Source of the DNA: Botryococcus braunii
Taxonomy: Eukaryota > Chlorophyta > Trebouxiophyceae
DNA: 64,000 bases
Direction: 5' to 3'
NCBI GenBank assembly: GCA_002005505.1
Contig: KV908369.1
Coordinates: 571,166-635,165 of the forward strand
Below, piece after piece: positions 39,333-49,899 of the stretch. The position numbers were made by a program, and so were the translations under genes. A model generated the notes under the pieces. That model saw only the letters and a list, made by a program, of their open reading frames with translations. It had not been told where the DNA came from and ran no database searches. Every line of letters starts with the position of its first letter. Position 1 is the stretch's first letter.

Positions 39333-39337
39333 CCCTT

Positions 39338-39665
39338 TACTATTGCTGCAGCAGTTGGTACTCGTGCTTTTAGACTTATTTTGCCTGAGACTGTGAACAT
39401 TCATCCTGTGTTTCATGTTTCCCAGCTGAAGCCTTATGTGTCTTCATCTGTACCAGTTACTGTTACTTCACCACCTCCTTTGTATGCAGACAAGCGTGGC
39501 GGCGTTTATGAAGTTGAGGCCATCATTGCTAAAAAGAGAGTTGGAAAATCTTGGCGGTACTTGGTCAAATGGATGGGCTATGATGAGACTGAGAACACTT
39601 GGGAGCCCCTTGCCCATGTTCGCCACTTGGCAGACGACGTGGCAGCTGCCCCAGTCCTTTCTTAA
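39338..39665 (+). pseudogene. Gypsy-C integrase GPF/Y end and chromodomain (second part)
   Basis: Continues the frame cut at 25887: TIAAAVGTRAFRL, NIHPVFHVSQLKPYV (end of GPF/Y), then the chromodomain YEVEAIIAKKRVGKSWRYLV and WMGYDETENTWEP, and a stop at 39665. The aromatic cage positions typical of chromodomains (Y of YEVE, W of the VKW-type strand, Y/W later) are present. It would guide integration to methylated histone H3 chromatin if the protein were made. It is separated from the rest of pol by copia-2. Confidence 0.9.
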
Positions 39666-39716
39666 GTCCCACTTGCGGGCATCCCTTGTTGAGCCACTTG
39701 CGGCCGTGAGACTTTT
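39666..39716 (+). other. Gypsy-C 3' untranslated part, left of copia-1 copy B
   Basis: Short non-coding stretch after the gypsy-C stop. It ends in CTTTT, the left copy of the copia-1 target duplication, and resumes at 46862. Confidence 0.75.
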
Positions 39717-40407
39717 TGAAATATTCTGGGCTTGGCGTATCCTGCATGGTGGCGGCACGGAGGGTGTTAGACGATGTCCTCCTACTTGTGCGTTGTTAAG
39801 TAGGCACGGACATATACAAGTCAAGGACTGGTTAGCAACTGATTGATAGACACCCGGAGTGCCACTATAGTTCCAACCAAGTGTTACAATATCTCTCATC
39901 TCTCCTAACAAGGTGACGCAGTTCAAACACGCCTAACCTGCTCTCACCCAGGTCGTGTTCATTACTTTGTCCGATGAGCTAAACTCAACTCTATATGTCT
40001 AACATGTTCTAACAATGTTCATCTGAGTGCTAAATCCAGGAATACAATAAGGATTAAGTCACCTGCATGGTGGCGGCACGGAGGGTGTTAGACGATGTCC
40101 TCCTACTTGTGCGTTGTTAAGTAGGCACGGACATATACAAGTCAAGGACTGGTTAGCAACTGATTGATAGACACCCGGAGTGCCACTATAGTTCCAACCA
40201 AGTGCCTTCCCTATCCGTGCTTGCCCCATATGCCTCCTTTCTACAAACGTGTCTGTAACTTGCGTTATGATAGTCTTCGTTCAAATGCATGTATTGCCTG
40301 GCAGAACTCAGGGTTCTGCCTCTCTTTCCTAATTGGTATTGTCTTCATACGGAGACTTGCCATTATTACTCCTCTGAGGGAAAGGCATAAAATTAATTAA
40401 CACAACA
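39717..40407 (-). repeat. Copia-1 copy B 3' LTR
   Basis: 691 bp. On the - strand it begins TGTTGTG and ends TTTCA. It includes the internal 143-bp direct repeat described for copy A. Confidence 0.95.
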
Positions 40408-40425
40408 CTTCCCCTTGCCTTTACC

Positions 40426-43400
40426 TCACAGAAACTTGGCCAGTCCCAGTGAGTTACGATGTCCCAGAAACACTTGTCTAACTAGTGGTTTGGTAAAAAT
40501 GTCAGCCACATTTCTAGCAGATTGAATGTACTTGAATTCAACCTGCCCCTTTGCAATAGCTTCACGTGCGAAATGACAGCTAATTGCAATATGCTTTGTG
40601 TGTTTGGAGTACACCGGATTCCTCAGGTGGTTTATACACCCTTGGTTGTCACAATGAATCTTCACTATCCACGGTAACACTCCAATTTCCTCCAGGAAAC
40701 CTCTCAGCCAATTTGCTTCCTTCACAACAGCACTTGCTGCCATGAATTCAGCCTCCACTGTTGAAGTGGCAACAGCAGATTGCTTTTTACTTCCCCACAC
40801 TACTGCTCCTCCAAACACAGTGAGGACAAAGCCAGTGGTAGAGAAGCGATGATCCTGATCACCTCCATAGTCGGCATCCACATAGCCTTCTAGCTCTATC
40901 TCCCCCCCTCCGAGAGTTAGAACCAAATCTCGGGTTCCTTTCAGATACTTCAACACACGGATGGCTTCATTCCAATGTGCTGTGGTGGGAGATATGCGAT
41001 AACGAGACAATACACCTACTGCCTGAGCTATATCGGGACGTGTGGTGTTGGCTATATACAGAAGAGACCCTACTAACTCACAGTAACGGTGACCTGGAGG
41101 TAGTGGACTGCCAGCACCAATGCTGTCGCTCCCATCTCTCGGTGCAGGCCTTTGGGACATTACGAAATCTTTTGTCATGGGAGTATCAGGTCCCACTGAC
41201 TCAAGATCCAAGCCAAATTTCTCTACAAGTGCATCGATTTTAGGGATGCAACTCAGGGTGATCAGCCCTTTATCTCTATCTCTCATCACTTGACATCCCA
41301 AGAAATCCTTCACTTCCCCAAGATCATGGATGGTGAATTCTTTCTTGAGAAGTCCCTTCACTCTCTCGATTTCTGACATGCCCTTGGAAACTATCAGAAG
41401 ATCATCAACATAGATCAGCACATAGGACTTTCCTCCATCAGTAGAGCATCTCACATACACTCCCGCATCACTCTTGCACACCTCATACCCCATGACTTCA
41501 AGTTTGTCATTCAGGGTTTTGTGCCAGGCACGTGGAGCCTGCTTCAGGCCATACAACGCCTTTCTCAATCGGCACACAATATTCTTATCACCATTCTCAA
41601 AGCCAGGAGGTTGCGTTACATATACTTCCTCCTCGAGCTCACCATTCAGAAAGGCGGTCTTAACGTCCACCTGATGAATTTCACAGCCCTCTCTTGCAGC
41701 AACAGCAAGCAGAGCTCTTCTAGCTCCATAGCTACTAGTAGGAGCAAAGACCTCCATCACATCCACTCCAGGGATTTGTCTGCATCCCTGTGCCACTAAT
41801 CTGGCCTTGAATCTCACAACATTGCCATGTGCATCCATTTTCACTGAAAATATCCAGTGAACTGGAATAACCTTATGTCCACGAGGTCTCGGAACATACT
41901 CCATGACCTCATGAGTATCTAGAGAATTTTGCTCTTCCTGCATAGCTGCCTTCCAGTATTCCCACTGGGGAGACATCTGTGCTTCTCTCAAATTAGAGGG
42001 AACGTGAATTTTCCCAAATCTGACACCTGTGTGCTTTTCCTCTGAATTGCCTGATTTTCTCTCACTTTGTCCAGAACCCACTACTCTTCCACTGACACTC
42101 GCTGAGTTACACATCACAGGCTCTCCAGTAGAAGTAGAATGCTCTCTCATAGCACGCTCTCGCTTGGACTCACACTTGGCTTTGCACAAGTTACTCTGCT
42201 CATCCCTCACATCATCCTCCCATGCACAGGTACCTCTCGGACAGTCTTTGTAATTTGGAATCCCTTCACATTGTCCAGACTTCCGATTCACCTCCTCAGA
42301 CACACTCTGACATGCCTGCAAGAGTTCAGACTCTTCAGGTCTCTCACAAGCAACATCGGGATATGGCAGAGTGTCTGCATACTTCCCCTGATTTATGTGA
42401 TCCACATGCCTCTCAGACCGACTGCATGTCACTGTTGGGAGTGACCTCACATCTCTGACATCACTCTCCCAGGCACAGGTACCTCTCAGTGAGCACTTGT
42501 AATTTGGTCTGTCTCCACAATGTCTGTGCTCCTGATTCACCTCCTCCTCTCGTCCCTTACATGGAGTCAAGGATGCAGATCCTGTCTCCCGCTCACAATC
42601 ATGTTTGGCTGGTGCAGAGAAAGCATATGATGCTTCCTCTGACCGGTGGCTGCCACCACAGTCCCGTCCAGGAGTGCTCTGACTGGACGGGTTGCCAGAA
42701 GAACTCTGCATGGTCACATCTCTTACATTTCTCTCAGTCACTGAACAAGACCCACCCATACTGCTCAGCTCCCCGGGACCATTTGCAGCTTTGCATGTAG
42801 CTGCCCCCCTCACTGCACTCACATGCAATTCATGCCCCTCATGTGAATCACCCTCTAGCTGCACTTCCCCTGGTCCCTGTGACAGAGAGTCACATTCAGT
42901 CAACCCCTCTCGCTCTCTGCTCTCTCCCTTCTCCTGTGGCAGCAGGAGGTCTTTGGCGGCAGTGCGTTGTTCGTGTCGTTGAGCCCGGGTCAGGCCATCC
43001 AATTGGTGGTTGCGGCAATCAGACCTAGTTGGTCTGAGGACCTCCTGGGCTCGCTCCATCTGCGGTCGAAGGTGGGAGTCCTGTCTCACTCCTCTGGCTA
43101 AGTCCTGTACTGCCTCCAGGGTTTGATCCATCTCCACTGGGTCACACAGTCTTCTGGATTCAGGCTCGGGCTCAGCCTCACTGGGGGGTCCTGTGACAGG
43201 CTGTGTGGGGAGGTTGCTGGAGGCTGGCAGGTACTCAGGCTCACTGTGTGGGTCATCAAGATCTGTCTCAAGGCTGATGTTGGTTGTGCCAGGGGAGGTG
43301 CCGGGAAAGACTGGGGGAGTGTCACTTGCAGAGGGCTCAGGACACAGAAACTCTGTAGACTGTGTTGAGGAAACGCTCATGCCAACCCGAGAGGCTCCCC

Positions 43401-45828
43401 TGAGGTGCTCCACGAAAACCACATCTCTGCTCTCCTTCCAGATACCCCCTCCCACATAGATCCGATAGGCTTTGGAGGAGGCTGAGTAACCAGTAAGCAT
43501 CCCTGGCACAGTTTTAGGGGAAAACACAGAGCGCTGGACATCAGGAATGTGCACAAAGGCCAAGCAACCCCAGGTACGCAGTGGGGTTACATTTGGTTTG
43601 TAGCCAAAAAATAATTCTGATGGCGTGCGGTCCCTCCCGGTACTGGGACCCATGTTCAGTAGGGTGCATGCAGTTTCCAGGGCCTCCTTCCACAACGTTG
43701 GACTGGCAGCTGCTAAAGCCAGAAGAGTCCTGGTACGTTCCTTGAGGGTGCGATTGGCTCTTTCAGCCGCTCCATTCTGTTGCGGGGTGTAAGGAGCTGA
43801 GGTCTCCAATTTAGTCCCCTGGGATGCACAAAATTCTTTGAACGTGGCATTCAGAAATTCAGTTCCACGGTCACACCGGACACACTTCACTTTGGTTTTC
43901 TTCTGGGTCTGCCAGTATAGAATGAGGTCCCTCACAGCAGCACTGATGGCATCTTTGGACTTCACAGGCAGGACCGCCTTTAACTGAGATGACTCATCCA
44001 AAGCAGTCACCCAGTAACGTTCACCAGTTACTGCAGCAGGAAAAATGGGGCCCACAGTGTCAATATGTACTCTGTCAAGTGGTTCAACAGCTGGTCTACT
44101 GCTTATTCCAAATGGAGGCCGAGACGTCTTTCCCTCAATACATGCTTCACAGTAGACTGGACAATTGGAGCAGGGACATAGGGATGTATCAAGTCCCGAG
44201 ACCAGGTCCTCATTGGTTAGGCGCTGCATCCATGTTTCACCTGGATGTCCCATTCTGCTATGCCAGAGGTATCGTCTGGCACAGTTGTGTGAGTTTTGGG
44301 TGGGGGTTTTGGACTTCACAGCAGCTGAAATTCTTCTGTGGTTAACACTGGGACTCAGAGCTACAACTTGATGAATATAAAATAGCCCTTTCTCTGCACT
44401 GATCCGAGACCTCCAGCTGTTTGGACCACAGACTTCAGTGAACGCTCCAACATCATCTGTGCGAAAGACTGCCCCATCCCGCAATGCTGCAGATACTGAC
44501 AGTATGTTTGAGGTTGCAGAAGGAACACACTGAACATGATGTATCCACAGGGGAACTCCCACTCGACTGAGGATGCAGACAGAGCCTGATGCTACAATTC
44601 CTCCAGTGGCATCTGAAGTGGCCAGATGTAATGGGATGGGTTTGGCATGCACAGTTGGATTATGTAGTAGGGTCACATCATTCACCAGATGTACAGATGC
44701 TCCACTGTCCACCAGCCAGGATTGCAGAGACGAATTTCTGACAGGAGTCTTCAGGATGTTGAGGGAAATTATGTATGGCATACCTCCAGGTGGTGGAGGT
44801 GGGGGAGCTGGGGGTTGGAACCATGCCGGAAAGGCATCCAGTCCAGGGTGCGCCAGCTGGGCTGCAGGAGGGTGTGGGCCACCCATATGTGGAGGTCCCT
44901 GTGGCCACATTCCCTGCAATTGTTGGACCGCTGCCACTACGTTCCGTTGGGTCTCCTCGTCCCGCTTCCTCTTTCGACAGTCCCTCCAGTAATGCCCCTT
45001 CTTATTGCAGTAGTTGCAGATGCCCTTAGTCTCGGACTTGGCCTCAGAGACAGTTGGTTGGGCCTGCTGATGGACTGCACTGGCAGCTGGTGGGGTATTG
45101 GCTCCACTGGAGCCTTGTCCAAGAGCCAAAACCCTTGGTTGGCGAGGAGCATATTCATCAAAACCCACTGCAGCTGCTGTGTTGCGCAGAAGTCCAGCCA
45201 GCTTCTCCAGGGGTTGTGCTGCAGCAGTTGTGATCATTCCTGGCTCTTTAGCTGCATCAGGCAAGCCCTGCACAATCTGGGTTGCAACGTGTGCATCCAG
45301 TAGAGCATGGTTGTTCCTGTCAAGGCATGCCTTCAGGTTGATCATTCTGTTGACATATTGCGAAATCGTCTCGTCATGTTTCATTCCCTGGCTCATTTCT
45401 TGGAGCCAATCTGCATTGGCCTCGATATTATATCCACCAATAAACTTTCTGCAGATGAACTCATATGCATCATAAGCAGAGGGCAGATTAGACAGAGGTC
45501 CCAGCCATTCCTCTGGGACTGACTCATAAATCAGTAACATTGCGGCTGCGTCATGTGCTGTACCAGGCATAGCCTCCAGGATGGCAGGCAAAGACCCTTT
45601 TGACTCATTTGCTGCCAAAAATGCATTCTTCCAAACAATAATATTTGTCCCCCGTTCCTTCAGTTTTATGTGTACCTTGACATTTGTTGGGATAATCTTG
45701 GGCAGCTCATCTCCGCTGCCTCTTGAGGTGCTGGGAGTACACGGTTCTCTGATGGGTGTGGATGAGGCTGGTTCACTGCTTGACGTTGATGCTCCACTAG
45801 CTGATGATCCTTTCTTCTTGGAAGTCAT
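40426..45828 (-). CDS. Copia-1 gag-pol polyprotein, copy B
   Basis: 1800 codons, same as 462-5864 except Leu for Phe near residue 706 (TLLALAAAS), just after the integrase core. The domain layout is Gag with CCHC knuckle, protease, integrase, long linker with two Cys-rich repeats, RT (YVDDLLIV) and RNase H. The start codon at 45828 overlaps the leader ORF stop by ATGA. There is no disabling mutation. Confidence 0.95.
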   Translation of the reverse strand: MTSKKKGSSASGASTSSSEPASSTPIREPCTPSTSRGSGDELPKIIPTNVKVHIKLKERGTNIIVWKNAFLAANESKGSLPAILEAMPGTAHDAAAMLLIYESVPEEWLGPLSNLPSAYDAYEFICRKFIGGYNIEANADWLQEMSQGMKHDETISQYVNRMINLKACLDRNNHALLDAHVATQIVQGLPDAAKEPGMITTAAAQPLEKLAGLLRNTAAAVGFDEYAPRQPRVLALGQGSSGANTPPAASAVHQQAQPTVSEAKSETKGICNYCNKKGHYWRDCRKRKRDEETQRNVVAAVQQLQGMWPQGPPHMGGPHPPAAQLAHPGLDAFPAWFQPPAPPPPPPGGMPYIISLNILKTPVRNSSLQSWLVDSGASVHLVNDVTLLHNPTVHAKPIPLHLATSDATGGIVASGSVCILSRVGVPLWIHHVQCVPSATSNILSVSAALRDGAVFRTDDVGAFTEVCGPNSWRSRISAEKGLFYIHQVVALSPSVNHRRISAAVKSKTPTQNSHNCARRYLWHSRMGHPGETWMQRLTNEDLVSGLDTSLCPCSNCPVYCEACIEGKTSRPPFGISSRPAVEPLDRVHIDTVGPIFPAAVTGERYWVTALDESSQLKAVLPVKSKDAISAAVRDLILYWQTQKKTKVKCVRCDRGTEFLNATFKEFCASQGTKLETSAPYTPQQNGAAERANRTLKERTRTLLALAAASPTLWKEALETACTLLNMGPSTGRDRTPSELFFGYKPNVTPLRTWGCLAFVHIPDVQRSVFSPKTVPGMLTGYSASSKAYRIYVGGGIWKESRDVVFVEHLRGASRVGMSVSSTQSTEFLCPEPSASDTPPVFPGTSPGTTNISLETDLDDPHSEPEYLPASSNLPTQPVTGPPSEAEPEPESRRLCDPVEMDQTLEAVQDLARGVRQDSHLRPQMERAQEVLRPTRSDCRNHQLDGLTRAQRHEQRTAAKDLLLPQEKGESREREGLTECDSLSQGPGEVQLEGDSHEGHELHVSAVRGAATCKAANGPGELSSMGGSCSVTERNVRDVTMQSSSGNPSSQSTPGRDCGGSHRSEEASYAFSAPAKHDCERETGSASLTPCKGREEEVNQEHRHCGDRPNYKCSLRGTCAWESDVRDVRSLPTVTCSRSERHVDHINQGKYADTLPYPDVACERPEESELLQACQSVSEEVNRKSGQCEGIPNYKDCPRGTCAWEDDVRDEQSNLCKAKCESKRERAMREHSTSTGEPVMCNSASVSGRVVGSGQSERKSGNSEEKHTGVRFGKIHVPSNLREAQMSPQWEYWKAAMQEEQNSLDTHEVMEYVPRPRGHKVIPVHWIFSVKMDAHGNVVRFKARLVAQGCRQIPGVDVMEVFAPTSSYGARRALLAVAAREGCEIHQVDVKTAFLNGELEEEVYVTQPPGFENGDKNIVCRLRKALYGLKQAPRAWHKTLNDKLEVMGYEVCKSDAGVYVRCSTDGGKSYVLIYVDDLLIVSKGMSEIERVKGLLKKEFTIHDLGEVKDFLGCQVMRDRDKGLITLSCIPKIDALVEKFGLDLESVGPDTPMTKDFVMSQRPAPRDGSDSIGAGSPLPPGHRYCELVGSLLYIANTTRPDIAQAVGVLSRYRISPTTAHWNEAIRVLKYLKGTRDLVLTLGGGEIELEGYVDADYGGDQDHRFSTTGFVLTVFGGAVVWGSKKQSAVATSTVEAEFMAASAVVKEANWLRGFLEEIGVLPWIVKIHCDNQGCINHLRNPVYSKHTKHIAISCHFAREAIAKGQVEFKYIQSARNVADIFTKPLVRQVFLGHRNSLGLAKFL

Positions 45829-46097
45829 AATTCCCCAGTTGTCTTATAACTCCAGTACTCGCAAGGTAGCAGCAAGATCTTACTTCTGAACCAGGTGGGT
45901 TGAGCTAACGGACAGCCAACGTGAAGGTGAAAGATGTAGTCTTTGACGATAAAGGCTCTCTCGTCAGGATTGCGGTCTCCACGTTGTCCTCCTTCTCTGA
46001 TTAGTTCGTTGTATGACGGAGGTCCTGATCTCAAGCGCGCTGGAACGTTGAGGTTGGTGGTCTTCCTGGCTGTTTGCTTTGTCCGCTTCTTCGCCAT
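45825..46097 (-). CDS. Leader ORF of copia-1 copy B with H3-tail-like N terminus
   Basis: The same 90-residue protein as at 193-465, including MAKKRTKQTARKTT. Its exact preservation in two separately inserted copies is weak evidence for function, because the copies are so young that the whole element is nearly identical. Starts 55 bases after the primer site. Confidence 0.55.
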   Translation of the reverse strand: MAKKRTKQTARKTTNLNVPARLRSGPPSYNELIREGGQRGDRNPDERAFIVKDYIFHLHVGCPLAQPTWFRSKILLLPCEYWSYKTTGEL

Positions 46098-46151
46098 TCA
46101 CAGTCTAGTGAGCTCCGATTTAGGCGCCACCCACTCTCAGCATCCGAGCCC

Positions 46152-46165
46152 GTGGGCCCATAACC
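46152..46165 (-). promoter_or_regulatory. Primer-binding site of copia-1 copy B
   Basis: GGTTATGGGCCCAC on the - strand, adjacent to the 5' LTR end at 46166; same as at 125-138. Confidence 0.8.
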
Positions 46166-46856
46166 TGAAATATTCTGGGCTTGGCGTATCCTGCATGGTG
46201 GCGGCACGGAGGGTGTTAGACGATGTCCTCCTACTTGTGCGTTGTTAAGTAGGCACGGACATATACAAGTCAAGGACTGGTTAGCAACTGATTGATAGAC
46301 ACCCGGAGTGCCACTATAGTTCCAACCAAGTGTTACAATATCTCTCATCTCTCCTAACAAGGTGACGCAGTTCAAACACGCCTAACCTGCTCTCACCCAG
46401 GTCGTGTTCATTACTTTGTCCGATGAGCTAAACTCAACTCTATATGTCTAACATGTTCTAACAATGTTCATCTGAGTGCTAAATCCAGGAATACAATAAG
46501 GATTAAGTCACCTGCATGGTGGCGGCACGGAGGGTGTTAGACGATGTCCTCCTACTTGTGCGTTGTTAAGTAGGCACGGACATATACAAGTCAAGGACTG
46601 GTTAGCAACTGATTGATAGACACCCGGAGTGCCACTATAGTTCCAACCAAGTGCCTTCCCTATCCGTGCTTGCCCCATATGCCTCCTTTCTACAAACGTG
46701 TCTGTAACTTGCGTTATGATAGTCTTCGTTCAAATGCATGTATTGCCTGGCAGAACTCAGGGTTCTGCCTCTCTTTCCTAATTGGTATTGTCTTCATACG
46801 GAGACTTGCCATTATTACTCCTCTGAGGGAAAGGCATAAAATTAATTAACACAACA
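46166..46856 (-). repeat. Copia-1 copy B 5' LTR
   Basis: 691-bp partner of 39717-40407. The right flank is CTTTT, the second copy of the target duplication. Confidence 0.95.
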
Positions 46857-46861
46857 CTTTT

Positions 46862-47564
46862 CCAGCCATTTGCGGCTGATGACCCTTGGACTTCGCCAGC
46901 CAGCTTGGATCTGGGAGGGAGGGAGGGTGGAAGGGTCTGGGAGGGGGATTCGTGAATTGGGACTTGCATGCATGTCTCTTATTTATATGCTTTGCATGGG
47001 TTATGTTTCCTTGACCCACGGTTCCATTTTGTGATGCACTTGCTGTGGCAGTGTAGCTGCAAATTGTAGTTCCGTGCATGAGTAACTTGCTTTGGTATCT
47101 TACCCATGAGATACACTATGTGGCAGTTAGTTGTGTATAGCTTGCTGCTCTAGACGATATGCCTTGTGCCTTTAGTTGGAAAGCCACCTCAAGCGAAGGT
47201 TACACTGCAGTGCAGGGTAACTGGACCTAAGGTTTGGACAAGTGCTAGTCTAATGACTCAACCTAATTGTTTCATCACTGGTGTGAGTGCTGTCTAGAGA
47301 GTTCGTCCCCTAAGTTAGAGGATCCGCCTTGCAGACGATAGTCCTTAGAATGTTAAGGTATTCGAGCATTGAGCAGATGAGTCCCTCGTCTGTGTCGTGC
47401 TAAATTGCTTTGTGGACTTCATCCTCTGACTTGCTGGTTTGGTAACTATAGGAGGTGTGATTATCTATAGTTACAGTAAGCAGGGTTCGTGATACCCCTG
47501 TCTTACGTTTTGTGGCCCCATTGCCATAAACAACTTCTCATAGCTTATGCCAAGGGGGAGGGCA
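46862..47564 (+). other. Gypsy-C 3' untranslated part, right of copia-1 copy B
   Basis: About 700 bp without a convincing ORF. It contains purine runs (46912-46950) and ends with CCAAGGGGGAGGGCA, a good polypurine tract, just before TGTAGC at 47565. Confidence 0.65.
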
Positions 47565-47825
47565 TGTAGCATTTCCTAGGGTATAATGCTCTAGTATGGT
47601 CCTTGGCATTGCTCATTGACTTGCCATGTGATCTGGGTTCGCAGTACAACCTCGCTCAGGTAGTTCGCTCGGTTGCCCGACTACGCGTCTGAGGCAGTAC
47701 AGTATAATTCAACCCACCCTGGGTTTAAGAGTGGGCTTGCGAATCAATCATGTAACACTCTTTGGTTGCACACCACGAACGTCTCACTGTCTCATAAAAA
47801 CCTCTTCCGCTTAGTTAACGCTACA
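47565..47825 (+). repeat. Inferred gypsy-C 3' LTR (261 bp)
   Basis: It starts TGTAGC right after a polypurine tract and ends GCTACA, so the ends are inverted repeats with TG...CA. A TATA-like GGGTATAATGC lies near the start. No second copy exists in the window, so the right end is inferred from the terminal match only. Confidence 0.55.
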
Positions 47826-48453
47826 CATATCCTAACCTACATCAACACTGAATATCACTTAATTGGCCCAAACCTTCATCACTGAATTTTTTAATGATGT
47901 CAAAGTGTCTTGAGAACTTTCCTAGGCGTCCATACGCTGGAAAAATTCCGGAAAAATGTCGCAAAATATTGACCCCCCTCATCCGGCGATTTATTCATAA
48001 ATTTAATTTTGACCCCCCAAAAACGTCGTGAGTCAATCTTTTGCGACGGTACGGTATATATATATACCGTACCGTCGCAAAAGATTGACCCACGACGTTT
48101 TTGGGGGGTCAAAATTAAACTTATAAGTTTAATTCATAATTATGAATAAACCGCCGGTTTAGGGGGGTCAATATTAATATTGACCCCCCTAAACCGGCGG
48201 TTTATTCATAAGTTTAATTTTGACCCCCCAAAAACGTCGTGGGTATAATATATAATATTAAATAATATAAATATAAATATAAATATAAATAATATAAATA
48301 TTTTGCGACATTATTTTCCGGGATTTTTTTCAGCATACGGACGCCTACGAGGTCTAGGAGAGTTCTCGAGACACTTTGACATCATTAAAAAATTCGGTGA
48401 TGAAGGTTTGGGCCAATTAAGTGACATTCAGTGCTGATGTAGGTTAGGATATG
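47826..48453. mobile_element. Foldback element with ~140-bp inverted arms
   Basis: The left arm (47826-47968) and right arm (about 48298-48453) are imperfect inverted copies at roughly 90% identity, starting CATATCCTAACCTACATC and ending in its complement. Inside are two further palindromes that share an arm: 48011-48110 (near-perfect, around a short TA core) and 48141-48210 (perfect, centre TATTAATA). There is no coding capacity. This resembles a MITE or foldback element. No clear target duplication was found. It directly abuts the inferred gypsy-C LTR end. Confidence 0.7.
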
Positions 48454-49392
<939 letters not shown>

Positions 49393-49502
49393 ATATTGAC
49401 CCAGGAATGGGGGGTCAACATTAAAAATATTCCGATTTCCCGCAGGGAAGGGGAAAATAACGGGGATTTTTGGGGGGTCAAAATAAAAATATGGGTCAAT
49501 AC

Positions 49503-49582
49503 TTTGCGACGGTACGGAATATATATATATATATATATACAGATATATGTATGTGTATACATATATATATATATATGTATGT

Positions 49583-49657
<75 letters not shown>

Positions 49658-49705
49658 CATACATATATATATATATACATATATATATATATGTATATAT
49701 GCATA

Positions 49706-49739
<34 letters not shown>

Positions 49740-49782
49740 CATATATATATATACATACATATATATATATACATATATATAT

Positions 49783-49833
<51 letters not shown>

Positions 49834-49899
49834 CATATATACATATACATATATATATACATATACATATATACATATATACATATACATATATCTATA
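49503..49899. repeat. Unpaired GCGACGGTACGG stem followed by TA-rich tract
   Basis: TTTGCGACGGTACGG at 49503-49517 has no facing partner nearby. The tract 49518-49899 is TA-rich with TATG and CATA interruptions and leads directly into the gene fragment at 49900. A 32-base segment (about 49533-49564) recurs inverted in the tract on the other side of the fragment. Confidence 0.7.

Larger units (their letters stand above)
39717..46856 (-). mobile_element. Copia-1 copy B, complete Ty1/copia element
   Basis: 7140 bp with 691-bp LTRs at both ends (39717-40407 and 46166-46856) and target duplication CTTTT (39712-39716 and 46857-46861). The LTRs look identical as far as I read them, which indicates a recent insertion. 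Primer site 46152-46165, leader ORF 45825-46097, gag-pol 40426-45828, polypurine tract beside 40407. All parts needed for autonomous movement appear intact. Confidence 0.96.
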
